From the NCBI GenBank assembly GCA_045656705.1, contig JAZORR010000016.1, positions 17,505-81,504 on the forward strand: a stretch of 64,000 bases of DNA, given 5' to 3'. Shown piece after piece: positions 8,660 through 16,446 of the stretch. The notes beneath the pieces are model-generated. The model worked only from the letters and a program-made list of their open reading frames with translations, was not told the origin of the DNA and searched no databases. How positions within the stretch are numbered: position 1 is the first letter of the stretch; each line of letters opens with the position of its first letter. A program made the position numbers and the translations under genes. The DNA comes from RGIG4576 sp045656705 (GTDB taxonomy: Bacteria; Bacteroidota; Bacteroidia; Bacteroidales; Muribaculaceae).

Positions 8660-10298
8660 ATTCATTGACCAACTCAATTATGCGGTCGGGATCTTTGGCT
8701 GCTTGAGTGGTAATCCTGGTGTCGGTAATGTGTAATATCCTTAATGGATATATATTTAGAAAGTCTTTACCAAATTTATAGTGAGTCAAATACTCTCCCT
8801 CTTTTAATCCTGTCTTTGTATGAAAATATGAATTAGAAAAACACCAGTTACCGATAAGAATCTTACAGTTATAACCCTTTTTAGTCTTTTTCCAACGAGG
8901 ATATGCCCATTCGTTTTCGTTTAAATAATATTTTGGCCATGACATATCTTTCTCACCATCTTCAAGCCAATAGAATTGTTTGCCCAAAACCATCGACAGC
9001 ATTGATTTTCTAACTCCTGTGCTATCGACAGTAACGAGTGCTGCCAAACTTTTTTCTTCGGCAGTTTTATCACGGTCGTAAACATGCAATATGCTATCGG
9101 GGTGCGACACATTTAGGGTAAACATATTACTGCCTTCCAATGACATGATTAGATAATTCACAGCGCGATAATTCCCTTTGCTATCGGGCTCGTTGACAAC
9201 AATGTAATCGCCCTCGGGGTTCTTGCCTTTCTGCGACCAATCAAACTCAGTGGCAGGTTGATTGGACATGTAATATTCAAAGGTTACTGATTTCTCGATG
9301 AGTTCGCCGTCTTTTCGAGTAGGAAACGATCGAGTAACGTGAGTCTTTGTGAAATTTTCCACATATTTGGTTCGTTGCCATTTGGTTGTGTCAACGCGAT
9401 ACCAATTATGTGTCATCAGGTTCTTTTGTTGCGGTTTCATCTTCGATTCTTTCTCAGTCTTTTGACTTTGTTGAGATTCAAATATAAGGGGCTTTTCGTC
9501 TCTTGGGTAGATGCATTCAAGCATAAGACGGTCGGCTGAAAGTGTTTTGATGTCGTAGGTTCTTGTTAGCCATTCGCCATCTTCTTCTTGGTCGTTAATC
9601 ACAAGATATAACCCATTCTTTGATTTACCCACTTTCTTGCGGTTGAAATCGGTCACGATTTCGTTTGATAGATAAAACTCTCGGCGCTCCCAAGTAGGTA
9701 ATTCGTTATAATTTTCGGGCAGTTTGCATTTATAGCAAGAACCGTTATCAAAAGACCATTCTATGCGGTTTCTGTTGTTGTTCTCGTCGAGCATAAACCA
9801 CAATTTATTGACAAGAAGATCTACAGTAGGAATAAATGTACCTTCTTTCTTATTTAAAGATCCGTCGATAGTTACATAATAGGTGCGTTTCAAATCGGGG
9901 TGATTTGTATCCTTAATATTAAGTTTTGTTTCAGTGAGATTAGTAATTTCGTGACAAATAACAACATACTCATTAGAGTCTATGAGTTCGCCTCTAATAA
10001 TGATATATTTTCCTTTGCGATTCTTGCCTACTTTGGTAGAGTCAAACTGATATTCCCATTTGTTTGATAGGTAATATTTCTGAACTTTTATCTTAGTGTT
10101 ACCAGCACTGTCAGCGCTTACTGTCAATCGTTGCGTGCCGGTGTATTTCACATAAGCAGTGTCGATGATATTCAATGCAGAGTAATTCATTTCATACCAC
10201 TCCTTGTTGATAAGTTGTTCCATAGTGGTCTTTTTTTTAGCTCCCGACACAGATAGAGTTATTATAGCTACTAATATAAATAGTAATGTCCTTTTCAT
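8658..10298 (-). CDS. Secreted protein made of four divergent repeats, unknown function
   Basis: A 546-residue protein with a signal peptide (MKRTLLFILVAIITLSVSGA, residues 1-20). The rest is four related modules of about 110-130 residues at roughly 27-145, 160-270, 290-410 and 432-546. Each starts with an N/L-x-W-Y/F segment (W34, W167, W299, W444). The first three then have Y/F-Y-L/M-S-N (75-79, 208-212, 342-346) and a V/K-GK-n-x-x-G-x-Y-I/L-V/I signature (90-100, 223-233, 357-367). The fourth is more diverged, keeping FSNSYF and a GLKEGEYL remnant. Repeats of this kind look like tandem beta-barrel or lipocalin-like units. I do not recognise a named family. It has its own promoter at 10328-10359 and no operon partner. 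Confidence 0.75.
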   Translation of the reverse strand: MKRTLLFILVAIITLSVSGAKKKTTMEQLINKEWYEMNYSALNIIDTAYVKYTGTQRLTVSADSAGNTKIKVQKYYLSNKWEYQFDSTKVGKNRKGKYIIIRGELIDSNEYVVICHEITNLTETKLNIKDTNHPDLKRTYYVTIDGSLNKKEGTFIPTVDLLVNKLWFMLDENNNRNRIEWSFDNGSCYKCKLPENYNELPTWERREFYLSNEIVTDFNRKKVGKSKNGLYLVINDQEEDGEWLTRTYDIKTLSADRLMLECIYPRDEKPLIFESQQSQKTEKESKMKPQQKNLMTHNWYRVDTTKWQRTKYVENFTKTHVTRSFPTRKDGELIEKSVTFEYYMSNQPATEFDWSQKGKNPEGDYIVVNEPDSKGNYRAVNYLIMSLEGSNMFTLNVSHPDSILHVYDRDKTAEEKSLAALVTVDSTGVRKSMLSMVLGKQFYWLEDGEKDMSWPKYYLNENEWAYPRWKKTKKGYNCKILIGNWCFSNSYFHTKTGLKEGEYLTHYKFGKDFLNIYPLRILHITDTRITTQAAKDPDRIIELVNE

Positions 10299-10327
10299 TA
10301 GAAATGATGTTTATCGTTACTTGTTAG

Positions 10328-10359
10328 CAAATTTAATCATATTCTTGAATAGAATCCAA
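10328..10359 (-). promoter_or_regulatory. Promoter for the four-repeat protein gene
   Basis: On the minus strand TTG (10359-10357) is followed after 21 bp by TAAATTTG (10335-10328). The gene start is 30 bp downstream, giving a short leader. Confidence 0.6.
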
Positions 10360-10489
10360 GAAAATAGTACGCAATTAGTACGCAAATACACTTTGTTGAG
10401 CGTTTTTAGTAAATTTTCTGATAAAATCAGGGAATTATATACCTCTTGATTATTTTGTATACCGAAAATGCGATAATTCTAGCAAAAGG

Positions 10490-10521
10490 TTTGGAATTTA
10501 CAAAAAAAGTTCATACCTTTG
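10490..10521 (+). promoter_or_regulatory. Promoter of the tRNA-Tyr/tRNA-Gly transcript
   Basis: TTTG (10490-10493) and TACCTTTG (10514-10521) are separated by 20 bp, a full Bacteroidota promoter. The -7 element ends 16 bp before the tRNA-Tyr 5' end. Confidence 0.75.
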
Positions 10522-10537
10522 CATCGCATTTATGCAA

Positions 10538-10620
10538 GGGTAGGTAGGTAAGTGGTTAAAACGGGCAGACTGTAAATCTGTTGGCTTGCGCCTTCGGCGG
10601 TTCGAATCCGTCCCTGCCCA
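10538..10620 (+). tRNA. tRNA-Tyr (anticodon GTA)
   Basis: The acceptor GGGTAGG (10538-10544) pairs with CCTGCCC (10613-10619), with one G-U pair, and the discriminator is A10620. The anticodon stem-loop holds GTA at 10572-10574. The long variable arm expected for a class II tRNA is present (about 10582-10595), and the T loop is TTCGAAT. CCA is not encoded. Confidence 0.95.
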
Positions 10621-10628
10621 CTTAATTC

Positions 10629-10701
10629 GCGGAAGTAGCTCAGTTGATAGAGCATCAGCCTTCCAAGCTGAGGGTCGCGAGTTTGAGCCTCGTCTTCCGC
10701 T
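10629..10701 (+). tRNA. tRNA-Gly (anticodon TCC)
   Basis: The acceptor GCGGAAG (10629-10635) pairs with CTTCCGC (10694-10700), and the discriminator is T10701. The anticodon stem TCAGC/GCTGA (10655-10659, 10667-10671) encloses a 7-nt loop with TCC at 10662-10664. It is 8 bp after tRNA-Tyr and shares its promoter and terminator. CCA is not encoded. Confidence 0.94.
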
Positions 10702-10721
10702 CAAATTTCCGCAAAAAACTA

Positions 10722-10754
10722 AAAGTTCTTGAGAATCTCTCAAGAACTTTTTTT
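10722..10754 (+). terminator. Intrinsic terminator of the tRNA transcript
   Basis: An 11-bp perfect stem (AGTTCTTGAGA at 10724-10734 with TCTCAAGAACT at 10738-10748) has a 3-nt loop and is followed by a run of seven Ts. It stands 21 bp after tRNA-Gly. Confidence 0.9.
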
Positions 10755-10957
10755 GTTTCCCAGCATCTGCTCAAAATAGTGGCAAGGCTCATCTCAATTA
10801 GGTTAGTGAAGTTAGTGATTCTGTGTAGCCACATAACTATTTCAGCACCATTTATAATCATATTTTTGTGTATATGCAATGAATATGCATATTATTTGCG
10901 GTTTTTGCCTTGATTTTTATGTTATAAAACATATTAGTGCATTTTATTCATTTTTTC
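10755..10957. other. Intergenic stretch after the tRNA genes, no gene seen
   Basis: This AT-rich sequence has no credible coding frame on either strand; short open frames run into the tRNA-Gly gene. It contains a small palindrome ATATGCATAT around 10885-10894. No direct copy of the tRNA 3' end was noticed, so there is no visible sign of an integrated element. Confidence 0.5.
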
Positions 10958-10989
10958 TTGCATTTAATTAAAAATTATGATTACCTTTG
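10958..10989 (+). promoter_or_regulatory. Promoter-like sequence ahead of a non-coding stretch
   Basis: TTG (10958-10960) and TACCTTTG (10982-10989) are 21 bp apart. No plausible gene follows; instead a structured stretch and a terminator lie downstream. Confidence 0.55.
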
Positions 10990-10995
10990 CATCGG

Positions 10996-11160
10996 TTAAT
11001 AAATCAAAGCGCATAGCTGTTTCTACATAATCTACAATTTATATTATCTTTTCACAAAAGAATTTGTTTAAATATGCGCTATATATCTATCTACAATTTA
11101 AGCATATATACTAGAAAACGCAATGGAGTGAGCATTGATGCCCACTCCATTTATTTTGTA
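10996..11160 (+). ncRNA. Candidate small structured RNA
   Basis: About 165 nt lie between a consensus -7 element and a strong terminator hairpin, with no convincing coding frame; the only ATG frame (11073, 31 codons) runs through the terminator. AGCGCATA (11008-11015) pairs with TATGCGCT (11073-11080), enclosing ACAAA/TTTGT (about 11054-11067). A direct repeat ATCTACAATTTA occurs on both sides of that stem (about 11029-11041 and 11089-11100). This is what an independently transcribed small RNA would look like. It could also be an untranslated remnant. No known RNA family was recognised. Confidence 0.4.
11122..11158. terminator. Terminator hairpin between the candidate RNA and serine dehydratase gene
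   Basis: AATGGAGTG (11122-11130) pairs with CACTCCATT (11143-11151), with GCA/TGC inside, and TTATTTTG follows on the plus strand. On the minus strand it lies 28 bp past the serine dehydratase stop and is followed by GCGTTTTC, so it may serve both directions. Confidence 0.75.
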
Positions 11161-11179
11161 TATAGGTGAAAAATGTATG

Positions 11180-12385
11180 TTATTTCACTATGGCAAGTCC
11201 TCCGAGCGATGTTTCCTTGTATACGCTTGGTAGGTCGTGGCCGGTTTGCTTCATCACTTCTACCACGCGGTCGAAACTTACGCTATGCACTCCGTCGCTA
11301 AACGATGCATATAGATTGGAGTCTAACGCGCGTGCTGCGGCATAAGCGTTACGCTCGATGCATGGTATCTGCACAAGCCCACACACAGGGTCGCAAGTAA
11401 GCCCTAAGTGATGTTCGAGCCCCATTTCGGCTGCGTACTCTATCTGAGCAGGCGAGCCGCCAAACAATTGACTTGCAGCAGCGGCGGCCATTGCACACGC
11501 CACACCCACTTCGCCCTGACAGCCTACCTCAGCGCCCGATATAGAGGCATTGGTCTTCACCACATTGCCAAAGATGCCAGCAGTGGCAAGCGCACGCAAA
11601 ATGCGTTTTTCGGAGAATTCGCGTGTGTGATATAAGTGATATAGCACAGCAGGAAGCACACCACACGAGCCACAAGTAGGAGCAGTAACTATCACGCCTC
11701 CCGACGCATTTTCTTCGCTCACTGCAAGTGCATAGGAATACACCAATCCACGACTTTTAAGATTGCTCGAATAGCCGCTCGCCTTCATATAGTAACTCAC
11801 GGCCTTGCGACGCACACCAAGTCCACCAGGCAACACGCCTTCGGCTTCCAGTCCACGTTCCACTGCGGCCTTCATCACTTCCCACACCTCGTGCAGGTAG
11901 TCCCATATAGCCTCACCTTCACACTCATCTACATACTCCCAATAAGTCTTTCCTGTGCGTTCACACCAGTCCAATATGTCGCTAATGCGATGCATAGGAT
12001 ACACGCTCTTCTTGCAGTCTTCGATGCCGGCAGCCTCTGTGTCCCACACTATTTTGCCACCGCCCACCGAATACACTGTTCTGTCGGAAAGCACCATGCC
12101 ACACACATCTCTTGCCACGAAACGCATTCCATTGGTGTGATATTGAGGCACAAAATCGGGACACCAATTTATAACCACTTCGCCCTTAGCCTTCAGCACA
12201 TCTTCAATAGCCACATCGGTGAGGTGACCTTTGCCTGTTGCGGCCAACGAGCCATAGAGATACACTTCAAAACTCACGGCCGAAGGCACCCATTCTACAA
12301 ATTGCTGAGCAGCCTTGCGAGGTCCCATCGTGTGACTACTCGACGGACCTGTGCCTATTCTGAATATTTCACTTATCGATTCCAT
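11180..12385 (-). CDS. sdaA: L-serine ammonia-lyase (serine dehydratase), single-chain iron-sulfur type
   Basis: A 401-residue enzyme that deaminates L-serine to pyruvate and ammonia with a 4Fe-4S cluster. The N-terminal beta domain has GTGPSSSHTMGPRKAA, the serine-binding SSSHT motif. The C-terminal alpha domain has APTCGSCGVLPA, GCQGEVGVACAMAAA and CDPVCGLVQIPCIERN, which supply the cluster cysteines. Both halves are in one chain, as in many Gram-negative bacteria. The start is the ATG at 12385 (MESISEIFRIG); a longer frame to 12445 adds 20 unconserved residues and overlaps the preceding terminator region. It is single-gene, leftward, and separated from secG by a terminator. Confident on family and reaction. 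Confidence 0.94.
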   Translation of the reverse strand: MESISEIFRIGTGPSSSHTMGPRKAAQQFVEWVPSAVSFEVYLYGSLAATGKGHLTDVAIEDVLKAKGEVVINWCPDFVPQYHTNGMRFVARDVCGMVLSDRTVYSVGGGKIVWDTEAAGIEDCKKSVYPMHRISDILDWCERTGKTYWEYVDECEGEAIWDYLHEVWEVMKAAVERGLEAEGVLPGGLGVRRKAVSYYMKASGYSSNLKSRGLVYSYALAVSEENASGGVIVTAPTCGSCGVLPAVLYHLYHTREFSEKRILRALATAGIFGNVVKTNASISGAEVGCQGEVGVACAMAAAAASQLFGGSPAQIEYAAEMGLEHHLGLTCDPVCGLVQIPCIERNAYAAARALDSNLYASFSDGVHSVSFDRVVEVMKQTGHDLPSVYKETSLGGLAIVK

Positions 12386-12430
12386 AGTGTAGTATGTATT
12401 AGATATTTTTAGGATTATATATGTATACGA

Positions 12431-12471
12431 CAAAAGCGACCGCACATCATTTACGAGTGTGTACCGTCGCT
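12431..12471 (-). terminator. Intrinsic terminator after secG
   Basis: AGCGAC (12435-12440) and GTCGCT (12466-12471) form the base of a hairpin. On the minus strand it is followed by TTTTGTCG. It lies 35 bp past the secG stop. Confidence 0.7.
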
Positions 12472-12505
12472 ATGTATCTCAACAAAAGCCCTACCTTCCT
12501 TTTTT

Positions 12506-12838
12506 TTACTTAGCTGAATCAGCAGGAGCAGCTACAGGTGCTTGTTCTGTAGCGAAAGGAGTGCTTTGTTCTTGTTGAACAGGTTGTTGAACGATTCTAC
12601 TGCCTTGCACCAATGTGTTAGACACGAAGAATGAAGACACGATGCTACATACCACGATGAAGATAGCAAGTGTCCATGTTGCCTTCTCGATGAAATCGGT
12701 AGACTTGCGCACACCCATTACTTGGTTAGCGCCTGAAAAGTTAGAAGCAAGACCGCCTCCCTTTGATTTTTGAATCAATACTACGCCGATCAACAATAGA
12801 GCGGCAAGAAGAATAAGGATACTTAAAAAAATGTACAT
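12506..12838 (-). CDS. secG: Preprotein translocase subunit SecG
   Basis: A 110-residue protein with two membrane helices (about 3-22 and 52-72) joined by a loop carrying SKGGGLASNFSGANQVMGVR, the SecG signature. It is a small subunit of the SecYEG channel that aids protein export. The tail after helix 2 is Gln/Ala/Pro-rich and variable, as is usual in Bacteroidota. It is the last gene of a leftward operon (acyltransferase, sigma-54 activator, lptE, TPR-like protein, secG). The gap to the upstream gene is only 7 bp. Confidence 0.93.
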   Translation of the reverse strand: MYIFLSILILLAALLLIGVVLIQKSKGGGLASNFSGANQVMGVRKSTDFIEKATWTLAIFIVVCSIVSSFFVSNTLVQGSRIVQQPVQQEQSTPFATEQAPVAAPADSAK

Positions 12839-12845
12839 AATTCTC

Positions 12846-13607
12846 TTATTTGTTGTTTTTTATAGTTTCTAATTTTACCATTTTTCGTAAAAAACGAATT
12901 TGGTCTGCAAAGTAAATACTTTTTTCTGGAAATTTCAAACTTATGCTTTTAATTATTTCAAGTGCCTTGTCATATTTACGTTGTTTTATGTAAATTTTGG
13001 CCAAACTTTCGCTCAACATTGAGTCATCAGCCACATTTGGGGCTTCGATTGGCACTTCGCAGTCCTCGATTGGCAAGATATCGTTTTCGGCACTTTTTTC
13101 GGTGGGATAATAGCCCGGACGCTCTTTTTGCTTCAATATGAAGCTATTGATAAGTGCATCTTCCTCGCTTTCTGTCGACGAAGTCACGGGCTTGCTTTCC
13201 TGCTCCTCGGCCGCCAGCATTTGGGCATAATCGGGCACAGGATTGAATATCATGCGATTGAGCATTTCGAGTTCTTTCTCGTCGGTATTGCCATAAGTAG
13301 ACAAGAACACGTCGAGAGTGTGCTCGGTGGTGATAGGTGCATCGTCTTTCTCTTGTGGGTAAAAATCCACAAATCGCTCTGCCTCATCGCCAAGCACATC
13401 GTATAGAGCCTTGCGATCGGGGAAGGAAATCGCCAATTTGGCCAATTCGTCCTCATCTATCCTGTCGGTTTTAGACTTGCGTTGCAAATACAGCAAACGT
13501 GGCAACACGAAATATGGGTATTCGCGTTGTGCCTGCTCGAGCCATTCCTTGCTCACCTCTTGGTGAGGATTGGCAAGTAAAGTCTTTATGTCGTTTGCTA
13601 TATCCAC
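12846..13607 (-). CDS. TPR-like protein of the lptE-secG operon
   Basis: A 253-residue cytoplasmic protein with no signal or membrane segment. The C-terminal part (about 205-245, LAKIYIKQRKYDKALEIIKS then LKFPEKSIYFADQIRFL) is one clear tetratricopeptide-like unit. The N-terminal ~100 residues resemble a second helical unit (PYFVLPRLLYLQRK; LAKLAISFPDRKALYDVLG), and the middle is acidic and low in structure. Genes of this type sit between lptE and secG in many Bacteroidota, but their function is not established. The tight spacing (7 bp to secG, 17 bp to lptE) supports one transcript. A role in envelope assembly is only suggested by its neighbours. Confidence 0.8.
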   Translation of the reverse strand: MDIANDIKTLLANPHQEVSKEWLEQAQREYPYFVLPRLLYLQRKSKTDRIDEDELAKLAISFPDRKALYDVLGDEAERFVDFYPQEKDDAPITTEHTLDVFLSTYGNTDEKELEMLNRMIFNPVPDYAQMLAAEEQESKPVTSSTESEEDALINSFILKQKERPGYYPTEKSAENDILPIEDCEVPIEAPNVADDSMLSESLAKIYIKQRKYDKALEIIKSISLKFPEKSIYFADQIRFLRKMVKLETIKNNK

Positions 13608-13624
13608 TATAAATTATCGTTTTT

Positions 13625-14134
13625 TTACCAGTTACCAATTGTTGCGTTAAAAATCAAGTCGGCAAGTTCCTTACTGATTTGACTACAAAGTTCGTCTTGC
13701 ACATCGGTAAGCATCTCATCGCTTGAGAAATCGCGATAAGCAGAGAAGGTTTGGTCTATATCCTGTCCATCTTGCTTGTAGTTAAGATATTTCACACGCA
13801 CGGTGATAGTGAGACGCGTCTTCGAAGCGTATGCATCCTCGTTCACAGCTTGAGGAGTGAGTGCATAGCCTGTGATTTCGCCTTCGAGGCGAAGATCGGT
13901 ATTATTTGAGTCCACCACCTGCAATCGGGTTTGGCGTGTAATCATCTCGGTGATTTGATTTTCAAACGTCTGTTGCAAAGGTGGATACACCAATGCAGCG
14001 CGTATTGGGAATTGCGAGATTGAGATAGTCTTGTAGATATCATAATCCAATGCCGCTCCATTAAACTTGTAACTAATGCTACAAGCCTGAAACACCATCA
14101 CAGTCATCAATATCGCAAACAATCGTTTTATCAT
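13625..14134 (-). CDS. lptE: LptE-family LPS-assembly lipoprotein
   Basis: A 169-residue lipoprotein (signal MIKRLFAILMTVMVFQAC, lipidation at Cys18) of the LptE/RlpB type. LptE partners the LptD barrel in placing lipopolysaccharide in the outer membrane. Typical Bacteroidota features are SISYKFNGAALDYDIYKTIS at the start of the mature part, a central FENQITEMITRQTRLQ helix, and DLRLEGEITGYALTPQA. The ATG at 14134 is chosen because the longer frame starts with TTG at 14164 and would precede the signal. It follows the sigma-54 activator by 26 bp in the same operon. Confidence 0.87.
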   Translation of the reverse strand: MIKRLFAILMTVMVFQACSISYKFNGAALDYDIYKTISISQFPIRAALVYPPLQQTFENQITEMITRQTRLQVVDSNNTDLRLEGEITGYALTPQAVNEDAYASKTRLTITVRVKYLNYKQDGQDIDQTFSAYRDFSSDEMLTDVQDELCSQISKELADLIFNATIGNW

Positions 14135-14160
14135 ATCTGTTGCCCTCTTATTTTTCGTTA

Positions 14161-15414
14161 TCAATCTTCCAATCCATACTCCTTTATCTTGCGATAAATA
14201 GTGCGTTCCGAAATGTTTAGTTCAGTAGCCGCACGGCGACGATTGCCATCGTTACGCTCTAAAGCACGGCGTATAGTTTCCTTCTCGGTGTCTTCAAGCG
14301 TCATCGACGAGTGCATCACCGATGGCGAAGCATTATCGTCCACATATTCCACCTCATCAGCCACTTCGCTATATTCCACCTCATTGGTTTCAATCGTTGG
14401 CTCGGTATTATATCTATGCATAAGCACTGTGTCGCTCATTATCGAAGCATCGATATGCGACTTTTTGCCCATTGTTTCTTGCTCGCGAAGCGAACTGCGC
14501 AGTTCGTCTATTTCCTTTTGCATCTTCATGAGCATAGCGAAAAGCATCTCACGCTCTTGAGCATAGTTATAGGCCGACGAAGGCGACACCACAGTAAGTT
14601 TATTGCCATTCTCGTTGTAGTCGCGTGGCATATATCGCTCCATGAGTTCCTTATCTACTTCCTTTCCAGCTTCAAAGGCTGCTACTTGCTCAATGATATT
14701 CTTCAGTTGGCGCACATTACCTGGCCAACGATAGCTTTGTAGCACCTTATAAGCACCTTCGCTGAAGGTTGCCTTAGGCAATCGATACTTTTCGGCAAAA
14801 TCACCCACAAACTTGCGGCAGAGTAGCATCACATCATTGCCTCTATCACGCAATGGAGGCACATTGATGATAATCGTAGACAAGCGATAATATAAGTCTT
14901 CACGAAATTCGCGTTTCGACACGGCTTGCAATAGGTCCTTATTGGTAGCAGCCACTATGCGCACATTGGTCTTTTGCACTTGCGACGAACCTACACGCAA
15001 AAATTCACCACTCTCCAGCACACGAAGCAATCGTGCCTGTGTGGTAAGTGGCAATTCGCCCACTTCATCAAGGAAAATAGTTCCACCATCAGCCTCCTCG
15101 AAGTATCCCTTACGGTCAGATGTGGCTGATGTGAAGGCTCCCTTCACATGGCCGAAAAGTTCAGAATCTATCGTGCCTTCGGGCAATGCACCGCAGTTTA
15201 CTGCTATATATGGTTTGTGCTTGCGCGCACTGCTTGAGTGGATTATCTTCGGGAAGAATTCCTTACCCGAACCACTTTCCCCAAGCACAAGCACCGACAG
15301 ATCGAACGAAGCCACTTGTATGGAACGCTCGATTGCACGATTCAATGATGGCGTATTGCCGATGATTGAGTATCGTAGTTTTGCACCATTTATTTCAGTT
15401 GATAAATCGCTCAT
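14161..15414 (-). CDS. Sigma-54 dependent transcriptional activator without a receiver domain
   Basis: A 417-residue enhancer-binding protein. The AAA+ domain starts at about residue 18: Walker A GESGSGKE (45-52), the sigma-54 contact loop GAFTSA (92-97) and Walker B GTIFLDE (111-117), with the arginine-finger region near RLSTIIINVPPLRDRG. A low-complexity acidic link follows (about 310-370), and a C-terminal Fis-type helix-turn-helix (about 385-415, RRAATELNISERTIYRKIKE). There is no receiver, GAF or PAS domain, so its input is unknown. GAFTSA departs from the usual GAFTGA. It lies upstream of lptE, TPR-like gene and secG, an order common in Bacteroidota, and may respond to envelope state. 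Confidence 0.9.
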   Translation of the reverse strand: MSDLSTEINGAKLRYSIIGNTPSLNRAIERSIQVASFDLSVLVLGESGSGKEFFPKIIHSSSARKHKPYIAVNCGALPEGTIDSELFGHVKGAFTSATSDRKGYFEEADGGTIFLDEVGELPLTTQARLLRVLESGEFLRVGSSQVQKTNVRIVAATNKDLLQAVSKREFREDLYYRLSTIIINVPPLRDRGNDVMLLCRKFVGDFAEKYRLPKATFSEGAYKVLQSYRWPGNVRQLKNIIEQVAAFEAGKEVDKELMERYMPRDYNENGNKLTVVSPSSAYNYAQEREMLFAMLMKMQKEIDELRSSLREQETMGKKSHIDASIMSDTVLMHRYNTEPTIETNEVEYSEVADEVEYVDDNASPSVMHSSMTLEDTEKETIRRALERNDGNRRRAATELNISERTIYRKIKEYGLED

Positions 15415-15418
15415 TTAC

Positions 15419-16252
15419 TTATCGTTTTTTAAGGGCGAATGTAGAATCCTTCAAGAATTTTGTAAGCGATTCCACAGTGCCATATTTAGCTTGTTCTTCC
15501 ACGCTGATAGGCTTACCCACACTCATCTTCATGTGAGCACCCTTCTTGCGGAACACTTCACTCGGAAGCATAAGCGAACGCAATGGCCAGCAGATGCGTC
15601 CCATCACATAGCTAAGCATTGAATTGTAGCCATGGAAGTAGATAGGCACCACAGGCACTTTGAGTTGTTGGATAAGACGGATTACGGTAGGTTGCCAATC
15701 GCGGTCGTCGATTTGCAGCTTTCCGTTCACCTTTGCCACCGAACCGGCTGGGAAAAATCCAAGAGGATGGCCCTTTTTCACGTGTAGCATAGCCTCGCGA
15801 ATACCCTTCATGCTCACTGCCTTCTTGGCAGGATCGCTACTTGCCACAGGGTCCACAGCGATAAAATTGTCGCGCATAGCTGTGATGTAGTTTAGGATAA
15901 GGTTCACCATCACCTTATAGTCTTCGCGACGCGAAGCAAGTTCGCTGATAAGGATAATGCCATCAAGTGCACCGAAAGGGTGGTTTGATACAGTGATAAA
16001 CGCACCTTCAGGCAGATTGTTTAGAATCTCTTCGCCATCTACCTCAAGTGTGATACCCAAATCTTTAAGCACTCCCTTAGTGAATGGTGCTCCAGGAGTC
16101 TTATAGTTGTTGGAATGCAGACCATTGACTTTGTCCACCTTCAACAGCTTAAAGATGAAATTCACAAGTTTTTCCTTTCCTTCGAAGAAAGGTACCATCT
16201 TACATATATCTTCGTAGTCGAGTACGTTAGGTTTGATAGGAGATTCTGCCAT
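15419..16252 (-). CDS. PlsC-type acyltransferase (lysophospholipid or glycine-lipid O-acyltransferase-like)
   Basis: A 277-residue acyltransferase of the PlsC/LPLAT superfamily. NHPFGALDG at 90-98 contains His91 and Asp97, the catalytic pair; the spacing and HPxG-x-LDG form are those of the Bacteroidota group that includes the GlsA glycine-lipid O-acyltransferase. GFFPAGSVAK near 175 is the acceptor-binding motif and VPVVPIYFHG the later block. In several Bacteroides a GNAT-type N-acyltransferase (GlsB) sits alongside; none is seen here, so simple phospholipid acylation is also possible. It is the first gene of the operon running down to secG (4 bp before the sigma-54 gene), with a full promoter at 16318-16349. 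Confidence 0.82.
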   Translation of the reverse strand: MAESPIKPNVLDYEDICKMVPFFEGKEKLVNFIFKLLKVDKVNGLHSNNYKTPGAPFTKGVLKDLGITLEVDGEEILNNLPEGAFITVSNHPFGALDGIILISELASRREDYKVMVNLILNYITAMRDNFIAVDPVASSDPAKKAVSMKGIREAMLHVKKGHPLGFFPAGSVAKVNGKLQIDDRDWQPTVIRLIQQLKVPVVPIYFHGYNSMLSYVMGRICWPLRSLMLPSEVFRKKGAHMKMSVGKPISVEEQAKYGTVESLTKFLKDSTFALKKR

Positions 16253-16317
16253 TTTTTCGTTTATCTATTTTTATCGGTTTCACGCCCACACATTTAGGGC
16301 AAATTACAAATTCTTTG

Positions 16318-16349
16318 CAAAATTACTAAAAAACCTCGTTATCCACAAA
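16318..16349 (-). promoter_or_regulatory. Promoter of the acyltransferase-sigma54-lptE-TPR-secG operon
   Basis: On the minus strand TTTG (16349-16346) and TAATTTTG (16325-16318) are 20 bp apart, a full Bacteroidota-type promoter. The first gene starts 65 bp downstream. Confidence 0.7.
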
Positions 16350-16382
16350 AATGTGTCGCACATTCACACTTGCATACAAATA

Positions 16383-16412
16383 AAGACGCAGCAATCAATT
16401 GCTGCGTCTTTG
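16383..16412 (-). terminator. Intrinsic terminator of the dusB-GIN protein transcript
   Basis: AAAGACGCAGCAA and TTGCTGCGTCTTT form a 13-bp perfect stem with a 4-nt loop. On the minus strand TTTATTTG follows. It lies 34 bp past the stop of the GIN-domain gene and before the next operon promoter. Confidence 0.85.
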
Positions 16413-16446
16413 TATCGTAGTAGGCAAAATATCCTAATACGGCAGA

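Noticed and set aside
10755..10957. Integrated element at the tRNA-Gly gene
   Set aside because: No integrase, and no repeat of the tRNA 3' end, were found beside it. The terminator sits where expected.
11073..11168. 31-codon frame in the candidate small RNA region
   Set aside because: It runs through the terminator hairpin and has low-complexity content, so it is probably not translated.
12386..12445. 20-residue N-terminal extension of serine dehydratase
   Set aside because: It lacks family similarity and overlaps the secG terminator. MESISEIFRIG is the standard beginning.
14942..15622. 226-codon plus-strand frame
   Set aside because: It is antisense to the sigma-54 activator and acyltransferase genes and has no domain of its own.
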